From: Platanthera guangdongensis
Taxonomy: Eukaryota > Streptophyta > Magnoliopsida > Asparagales > Orchidaceae
Direction: 5' to 3'
Length of the DNA stretch: 64,000 nt
Assembly: GCA_039583875.1 (NCBI GenBank)
Contig: CM077158.1
Span: forward strand, 235,406,453-235,470,452
The translations under genes and the position numbers were made by a program. Every line of letters starts with the position of its first letter. The first letter of the stretch is position 1. A model generated the notes under the pieces. That model made no database searches. It was not told where the DNA came from and worked only from the letters and a program-made list of their open reading frames with translations. Positions 57,120-64,000 of the stretch are shown here, in pieces.

Positions 57120-57391
57120 CCCGCTGCTCACGCCTCACCCCCGCCGCCGCCGGCGGCCTGCCCGGCGCCCACCGGCGGGTTCGCCGGCCTCCGGCGAACC
57201 CGTCGGGGGTTGTCCGGCGGCGAGCGGGCAGGGCTACGCCCGTGCTCGATGCTGGGGCAAGGGAAGCCCGCCGGGGGCGGGAGAAGCCCGCCGGAATGCC
57301 AAGCGGGCGAAGCCCGCTTGGTTGCGGGCAAAGCCAGCAGCGACGCATCGAGAACGGGCGGAGCCCGTTCGAATATGCTAGTGTGTGTGTG

Positions 57392-57430
<39 letters not shown>

Positions 57431-57545
57431 GAGCATTTTCGCACGGGCTACGCCCGTGCTCGATGCTCTCGGGCGGCCTTCGACCGCAACCAGGCGGGCT
57501 TTGCCCGCCTCCGAACGTGCTTCTTCAGTGCTCGATGCGTCGTTG
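57120..57545. repeat. GC-rich region with clustered short palindromes
   Basis: Contains GGGTTCGCCGG with its complement CCGGCGAACCC, CGGGCGAAGCCCG, CGGGCGGAGCCCG, CACGGGCTACGCCCGTG and GGCGGGCTTTGCCCGCC, plus two copies of GCCCGTGCTCGATGCT. A (TG)n(TA)n(CA)n microsatellite (57380-57432) splits it. No TSD or terminal repeat was identified. Confidence 0.75.
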
Positions 57546-57550
57546 CAGGC

Positions 57551-59409
57551 TGTTGAAATTTGTGAAGTGAAAGTGGTTGATGGACAGGCCGGACGGCCTG
57601 AGCGGACATAGTCGGCGGACTGGGCGGACTGCTGTTATGCGGCCTGGTGATAGGTCTAGTTGGATCTGGCTGTTCTTCTGAGCGGCTTGTGCGGACTAAG
57701 TCCGCAGCCTGGGCGGACTGTTGTCTGCGGATAGGGCGTTGCCTGCCTTGCTGGCCTAACCTTGTTAAGCGACCTGAGCGGTCTGCGTCCACGGCATGGG
57801 CAGACTGTTGGTTGCGTTCTGGGCGCTGGCTTGGCTGTTTAAGGAGAGGCCTGTGCGGCCTGTGTTCGCGGCCTGGGCGAACTGCTGTCTGCGGACAAGG
57901 TGTTGGAGGCTTGGATGATTAAGGAGTGGTCTGAGCGGACGGAGGTTTGCAGGCTGTAGGCAGTGCTCTGTTCAGTGGCCGTGTTGCAAGCTTGTGTGTT
58001 AACCGGCGGATTGGGTCCTATCCGCGGGAAGCTTGCGGACTGGCGTGTCCGCGGTGTCCGCTGTTGCGGACTGGCTTTAGGAGTTTGGTTGTGGCCTTGC
58101 CGAGCTCTGGTAGTACAACAGATGCAAACTGCTGTGGAGGTCTATGACGGACTGGTTTATGGAGTCCGACAGTTGGCCGTTTGGGCAACCGTGCGAGGAT
58201 TGCTTGCGGACTCTGCCTTAACTCTGGAGGAATGTTGGCGTTTTCGTTTTGGGTGATTGGCGGACTGAGCCTTGTCCGCCAAGCTCACGTTAGGCCCTTT
58301 GTGTTTACTGGACTTGGTCACATTCTATGACAAGTCCAATGTGTCCGCTGTATCCGCCAAGTCCGCTGTTGACCAGGAGGACTATTGCTAACCCTGCCTT
58401 TGGTCGTGGACTTGTGGCGGATGGATGCTTGGGTCTTGTACTATGCAGACTGCCTCTGTTTGTGTGCGGACTGTTGTTGAAGGGGTGGCTGTCCATTTGG
58501 TGATGTTGCGGACTGTGCGGAATGTGCAGACTGTGCCTTGTCCGCATAGTGTGAGGCAAGTCCACCTTGTTGTGATCGTGCCTTGCTCCTGGCGGGTTGT
58601 TCCTTGGAATCCGGCTAAGTCCTTGCAGACTCAGCAGATGGGTGTTTGTTAGCGCGCGGGCTGGGGCGGTGTCTCTATCCATTAGGGCGGTGACCACACT
58701 CCTCACCTCGTCTATAAATAGGACCCCCCAACACGTATACAGTAACTGAGTGAACAGTAAGTGGGGGCTCGTCAAAGTGCTGCGGTCTCAGTTTTCTGTC
58801 CGCGCGGATTGAATCAGAGTTAACTGTTTGTTGTGTGCAGGTTGCGCGGCTAGCTTCAAGGAGCCTGGAGTTTGGCTTTGACTTCGGTCAAGTACTTGGA
58901 AGTGCGCGGTCTCTGCGGTTTCAGCAGGTCGCTCTGCGGCTTGTCAGTTCTCTGCTTCATCTTTGCAAGTTCCAATAACCTGTCCGCCAGTCTCAGACGG
59001 GTAGGCGGTCTGTTCATCAGTTCATCAGCATTAGGCGAATAACGATGTGTCCGCGCGGCCTCGCGGCTTCGACGGACTCCGTGTCTATTCGGCGTGTTGC
59101 AGCTTCAGCTCGGGCGGTTTCAGCGGACTTGGCAACTTCGGCGGTCTCGACGGTTTCCAGTGCTGTCCGCCCGGCTTGTTTTTTGTGCTTTCTGTTATAG
59201 CTGATTGTACTAGCGAAATCATGTCTCGCTACGTATACCTCGTCTTGTAAAGAAGTATAATGAATATAAGATATGCTTGTTCTTCCATGTGCTTGGTGTG
59301 TTGAGCTTACTCCCTGGTTTTCCGCTAGATCAAAGTGTGAACTGGGTAGTGCCAAGAATATTAATTTGGCTTTGGGCTATCTTGCTGAACACTTTGAGAA
59401 AATTTAACA
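57551..59409 (+). repeat. 5' LTR of A
   Basis: 1859 bp from TGTTGAAATTTGTG to TTTAACA. TATAAATA at 58713-58720. Rich in GCGGACT and AGTCCGC. Confidence 0.92.
58713..58720 (+). promoter_or_regulatory. LTR TATA box (A)
   Basis: TATAAATAGGA in the stretch CCTCACCTCGTCTATAAATA, conserved in B, C and D. Confidence 0.65.
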
Positions 59410-59420
59410 TGGTATCAGAG
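59410..59420 (+). other. Primer-binding site of A
   Basis: TGGTATCAGAG directly after the LTR; initiator tRNA-Met type. Confidence 0.9.
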
Positions 59421-59498
59421 GGAGGTTCAGTTGCTTGAGCGGTGTTCAACCTGTGTTGGTGCTCTGTGCTTCTGATGAGCTAACCAAAGGTTGTTGCA

Positions 59499-62400
59499 AT
59501 GGAAGGGAGTTATGCAAGGGGTCTTGGTATTGAACTCTTGACCACGACTAACTTCAAGAATTGGAAGTCGTGTATGAAGAGTTTTCCTCTTGGCGAGGAG
59601 CTGTGGGAGGTCGTCGGTGGTGATGACATACATGAAGTTACTGCTACGTTCGGTACTGCTGAGCAGGTGAGGCTCTGGAGAAAAACAAATGCAAAAGCGG
59701 AGTTTGTTCTCAAGAGAGCCGTTTCACCAGAACTGTTTGATCACATCATTGGATGTGAGTCTGTTGCTGATATTTGGACAACTATTGATGAGTTGTTCAA
59801 TAGGATGAATGTGGCAAGACTTCAGTTTCTGGAGAATGAGTTGGCCAGAACAACTCAAGGAGACCTTACTATCTCAAAGTTCTTCTTGAAGATGAAAAGC
59901 TTGTGTGCAGAGATATCAGCGCTTGACCCTGATGAGCCTATCTCGGAGGCTAAGTTGAAAAGGCACATTATCCGCGGCTTGCGGAAGGAATATGTTGCCT
60001 TTATAACATCTGTTCAAGGGTGGGCAACTCAACCATCCTTGCTGGAGCTTGAGAACCTGCTTGCTTCGCAGGAAAGTTTGGTAAGGCAGATGGCAGGAGT
60101 GACTGTCTCTGAAGGTGGAAGTGAAGCGTTGTTCACAAGCAAGAAGAAGAAGAGATGGGAAGGGAAGAAGAAGAAGCAGATCGCTGCTGAGATTGAGCCT
60201 TCAACTTCTTATCAGCCAGAGAGGAGCGATGATTCGAAGAATAACTGGAAGAAGAACTTGAAGTGCTACAGGTGCCATCAGCGAGGGCACTCCAAGCGTG
60301 ACTGCAAGGTCAAGCTGCAGCCTAGGCATGCTTCAGGCAAGGAGGAAGCTTGCTCTAAGAGCGAGGAAGCAGAATGGGGTGGAGCCTTCATGACAGGCAC
60401 TTGTGTCCGTGCCTTGTCTACTGAGGACTTCAACGACGAATGGATCGTGGACTCCGGGTATGGTCATCACCTCACAGGAGACAAATCGAAGTTCTCTTCC
60501 TTACAAGCATACTCAGGTAACGAAGCTATCATAACTGCTGATAACACTGTTTATGCAGTAGAGAAAGAGGGGGTTGTGTCTTTGGGTAGTGATCAGGGGC
60601 CATTCACATTAAGGAGTGTGTATCACATACCGGGCATGAAGAAGAACCTCTTCTCTGTGACCAATGCAGTAGATGCTGGTTATCACGTTCTGTTTGGTCC
60701 AACAGACGTGAGGTTCCTTCGCAACGTATCAGCGGTTAAGGCTGATGTTGCTCATATAGGAAGGAGAGTTAAGAACTTATTTTTTCTTGCTACTAATGCT
60801 TATGTTGATCGTATGAGAGCCAACGATAGTACTGCTATCTGGCATGAGAGGCTGAGGCATGTAGGAATGGACAAGCTGAAGGTTATGGCTAGTAGAAGTT
60901 TGGTGAGAGGCTTGCCTAAGTTGTCCTTCTTTGGTGACGAGCATGTTTGCGCGGGGTGTAAATACGGTAAGGCACATTACCTTCCATTTGATAAATCACA
61001 AACAAGGAGCAAGCAACCATTGGAGTGCATTCATGGCGACTTGATGGGACCAACTGTCACTGCCAGCCTTGGTGGAAGCAGATACATGCTTGTCCTGATT
61101 GATGACTTCTCAAGATATACTTGGGTTTATTTCTTGAAGGAGAAGTCTGAAGCCTTCCAGTTGTTTGTGGAGTTCAAGGAGCTAGTGGAGGGCCGACTTG
61201 GCTTGCGGATCATGAAGCTTAGAACTGATAACGGGGGTGAGTTTGTTTCCTCCGAGTTTTCTAACTTCTGCAGGAAGCACAGAATTCAGAGAGTGCTCAC
61301 TTATGCGCACACTCCACAACAAAATGGAGTAGCGGAGCGGAAGATCCGTCATTTGATGGAGACTTGCAAATGCTGGCTTCATGCGAAAGACATTCCAAGG
61401 TCCTTTTGGGCGGAGGGGCTGTCTTGTGCTTCTTATGTCATCAACCGAATGCCGCTTAGCCCGATCAACATGAAGACTCCTATTGAGTTGTTGCTGAAGG
61501 AGAAGCCAAGTGTGGGACACCTTCAGGTGTTCGGTTCAACTTGCTATGTGCATGTCCTGAATGCTTCACGGACTAAGCTGGATGCAAAGGCAAGGAAGCT
61601 TGTCTTTGTTGGCTATGATGAGCGGAAGAAGGGATGAAAATGCATAGATCCTGCGACGAAGAAGTTCATCGTGTCAAGAGACGTTGTCTTTGACGAGCTG
61701 ACGTCGTATGGAGGTGGCTCGGTTGAGCTAACCGGAAGCAAGGTTGATGAAGCACCAATGGTGGCTGCTAAAGGCTTAGAAGAGGAGCTTGCTGTTTCAC
61801 CAGCAGCTCCCGTTGCTTCAAACTCTGAGCCTGAGCCTTCTGGCTCAGGAAGCTGGGGGAGTATTGCTCAAAGCTTGCCCCAAGTGGGAGTTGAGCCTGA
61901 AGAAGCAATGGAGGTAGTAAGCAAGGAGCCGACCCTTCAGAGATCGAAGAGGGTTATTAAGCCAGCGGCTTGTTACTGTGATGGGAATGCAGTGAGCTTT
62001 GTCTCATGCTTCTTTGTAGGTCCTCTGGATGAGCGAGAGCCTGCAAACTTCAATGAGGCCGCTAGAGTCAAGGAGTGGGAAGATGCCATGAAGGAAGAGA
62101 TTGCTGCTCTCAAGAAGAATGAGACCTGGGATCTTGTGCCCAAGGTTGATGTCATTACTCCAGTGACTTGCAAGTGGGTTTTTAAGTTGAAGAAGAAGGC
62201 TGATGGGTGCATTGATAGATACAAAGCTCGCCTGGTCGCTCGAGGATTCTCACAGCAGTATGGAGAAGACTATGAGGAGACGTTTAGTCCGGTTGCAAAG
62301 ATGACTTCAGTTAGAGTGGTGATCGCCTTGGCTGCTAGCAAGGGATGGAGGATATGGAAGCTTGATATGAAGAATGCTTTTCTTTACGGAGAAATTGACA

Positions 62401-63582
62401 AAGACATCTTCATGGATCAGCCACTTGGATTTGTTTCTAAAGATCATCCGAACTATGTCTGCAAACTCAGGAATGCTCTCTATGGGTTGAAGCAAGCTCC
62501 TCGAGCTTGGTATGAGAAGATAGCAGAGTATTTGCAATTCTGCGGTAATCTTGCTTCCAACTCAAATTCTAGCTTGTTCGTCAAGAAGAAGGGGGAGCTT
62601 CAATTCTTGGTCCTGCTGTATGTGGATGACATGATCATCATAGGGAATTCGGAGGAGGAAGTAGCAAGGCTCAGGGCTGAGCTTGCTATACGCTTCGAGA
62701 TGAAAGACTTGGGAGAGCTTCATCACTTTATCGGTCTTGAAGTGGAGAGGAAGAAGAGCGGTATACTCATTTGCCAAAGAGGATATGCAGATCGCATTGT
62801 GAAGCGGTTCGGCATTGGCGAAGGAAAGAGTTGCTCTACTCCACTGGAACATGGGTTGAAGCTTCGACGAGATGAGGGAAGGATTCTTCCTGACCCCTTG
62901 GTGTTCAGAGATCTTGTTGGAAGCTTGATCTACCTGACGATTATAAGACCAGACATTGCTTACATTGTTGGCCGAGTAAGTTGGTTTATGGCTGAACCAA
63001 AGAAGTCTCATCTAGTGGCGGCAAAGAACATTCTGAAGTATGTCAAAACAACTTCTGACATGGGACTTCTCTACAAAAGGGACTCGGATTTTGCCTTGCT
63101 TGGGTACACGGATGCTGACTATGGCGGTGATTCGGATGATCGAAGGTCAACTTCAGGTTATGTGTTCACTTGCGGATCAGCTAGCATCTCATGGTGTAGC
63201 AAGAAGCAGGACTTTGTGTCCGTCTCAACTACGGAGGTAGAGTATAAGGCTTCGGCCTTGGCTGGTCGGGAAGCCATCTGGTTGAGGAGGCTTGTAGAGG
63301 ATGACAATGAGAGTACAAGGGCCAACTTTACTCCGGGGTGACAATGAGAGTGCTCTCAAGCTGGTAAACAATCCAGTGTGTCACGCTAGGACCAAACATA
63401 TTGAGATCGATCACCACTTCATAAGGGAGAAGGTGTTGGAGGGATCTCTTCTGGTCGGGCATGTTCGGAGTGAAGATAATCTTGCTGACATCTTCACGAA
63501 GCCACTGTCGAAGGGGCCTTTTGAGCGGTTGTGCAGCTTGCTGGTCTTGGTCACCATTTCTCACTTCAAGGGGGAGTGTTGA
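59499..63582 (+). pseudogene. Copia gag-pol polyprotein of A, two lesions
   Basis: About 1360 codons from ATG at 59499. Gag (UBN2-like) residues 1-205; CCHC knuckle CYRCHQRGHSKRDC at about 255-268; protease VDSGYG at about 316; pre-integrase HHCC at about 448-500; integrase core with HGD (about 514), TDNGGEF (about 575) and NGVAERK (about 610); RT with KLKKKADG and YVDDMIIIG (about 62619-62645); RNase H with TDADYGGDSDDRR (63110-63150). A TGA at 61635 replaces a Trp codon (GWKCMDP in B). A net two-base loss near 63313 shifts the frame, which resumes and ends at TGA 63580, inside the LTR start. Catalytic residues of protease, integrase and RT are all present, so inactivation looks recent. Confidence 0.92.
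63568..63576 (+). other. Polypurine tract of A
   Basis: AAGGGGGAG directly before the LTR start TGTTGAAA. Confidence 0.85.
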
Positions 63583-64000
63583 AATTTGTGAAGTGAAAGT
63601 GGTTGATGGACAGGCCGGACGACCTGAGCGGACATAGTCGGCGGACTTGGCGGACTGGGCGGACTGCTGTTATGCGGCCTGGTGATAGGTCTAGTTAGAT
63701 CTGGCTGTACTTCTGAGCGGCTTGTACGGACTAAGTCCGCGGCCTGGGAGGAATGTTGTCTGCGGATAGGGCATTGGCTGCCTTGCTGGCCTAGCCTTGT
63801 TAAGCGACCTGAGCGGTCTGCGTCCATGGCATGGGCAGACTGTTGGTTGCGTTTTGGGTGCTGGTTTGGCTGTTTAAGGAGCGGCCTGTGCGGCCTGTGT
63901 TCGCGCCGTGGACGAACTGCTATCTGCGGACAGGGTGCTGGAGGCTTGGCTGATTAAGGAGCGGCCTGAGCGGACGGAGGTTTGCAGGCTGTAGACAGTG
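63577..64000 (+). repeat. 3' LTR of A, first 424 bases
   Basis: Nearly identical to 57551-57968; a short GGACTTGGC stretch is extra. The remainder is outside the window. Confidence 0.92.

Larger units (their letters stand above)
57551..64000 (+). mobile_element. A: near-intact Ty1/copia retrotransposon, cut by the window end
   Basis: 5' LTR 57551-59409, primer site, gag-pol with two lesions, purine tract, and the first 424 bases of the 3' LTR. It is the reference copy for B, C and D. The right TSD is outside the window, so the 5-bp left flank (CAGGC) cannot be checked. Confidence 0.93.

Noticed and set aside
56583..57131. 182-residue frame with a long Ile-Tyr run
   Set aside because: The IYIYIY part is the (AT)n microsatellite; only the last 58 codons resemble a real protein and are listed separately.

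Overview
The window looks like nuclear DNA of a flowering plant, probably a eudicot with a large, repeat-rich genome. It holds Ty1/copia and Ty3/gypsy LTR retrotransposons with plant-type primer-binding sites, an RTE-type LINE tail, TATAAATA-type promoters and GT-AG introns. I see no bacterial gene organisation, rRNA, tRNA or CRISPR. More than 80% of the sequence is transposon, mostly nested, and the layers can be ordered from 5-bp target-site duplications (TSDs).

Layout. 1-3388: an internally deleted copia element (B). 4078-4740: 3' end of an RTE-type LINE. 4760-11626: first copy of a duplicated host block carrying a small secreted cysteine-rich (defensin-like) gene, interrupted by a 4.9-kb probable solo LTR (6358-11288). 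11627-35699: the 3' end of a gypsy element (G) whose LTR holds copia C (14047-35385, TSD ATGCT). C carries N1 in its 3' LTR (14369-22101, TSD CTAGA) and D in its 5' LTR (29180-35121, TSD GGCCG). 35700-56115: second copy of the host block with a second defensin-like gene. Its upstream region was tandemly duplicated; one unit holds a solo LTR (37029-38384) and the other a full-length 16.2-kb Tat-type gypsy element F (39259-55483), both with TSD GAAGG. F in turn carries N2 (43654-48349, TSD AACAT). 56583-56757: a short exon-like fragment of an HGSNAT-like membrane acetyltransferase. 57551-64000: an almost intact copia element A, cut by the window end.

The host genes I can defend are the two defensin-like genes. 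Each has one exon for a signal peptide, a phase-1 intron and one exon for a mature peptide with ten identically spaced cysteines. About a third of the mature residues differ between the copies, and copy 1 has lost the stretch that carries the TATA box in copy 2.

The most unusual elements are three. D is young (LTRs about 0.5% different) and has an open frame in which all three integrase DDE residues are replaced and protease and most of RT are missing. N1 is a non-autonomous Sirevirus-like element with about 30 copies of the palindrome GTGTCGACAC per LTR and one large ORF of unknown function that has its own TATA promoter with the same palindrome upstream. The tandem pair of solo LTR and full F at the same target site is a clear trace of recombination. 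All counts and alignments were made by eye from the sequence; no database search was run.
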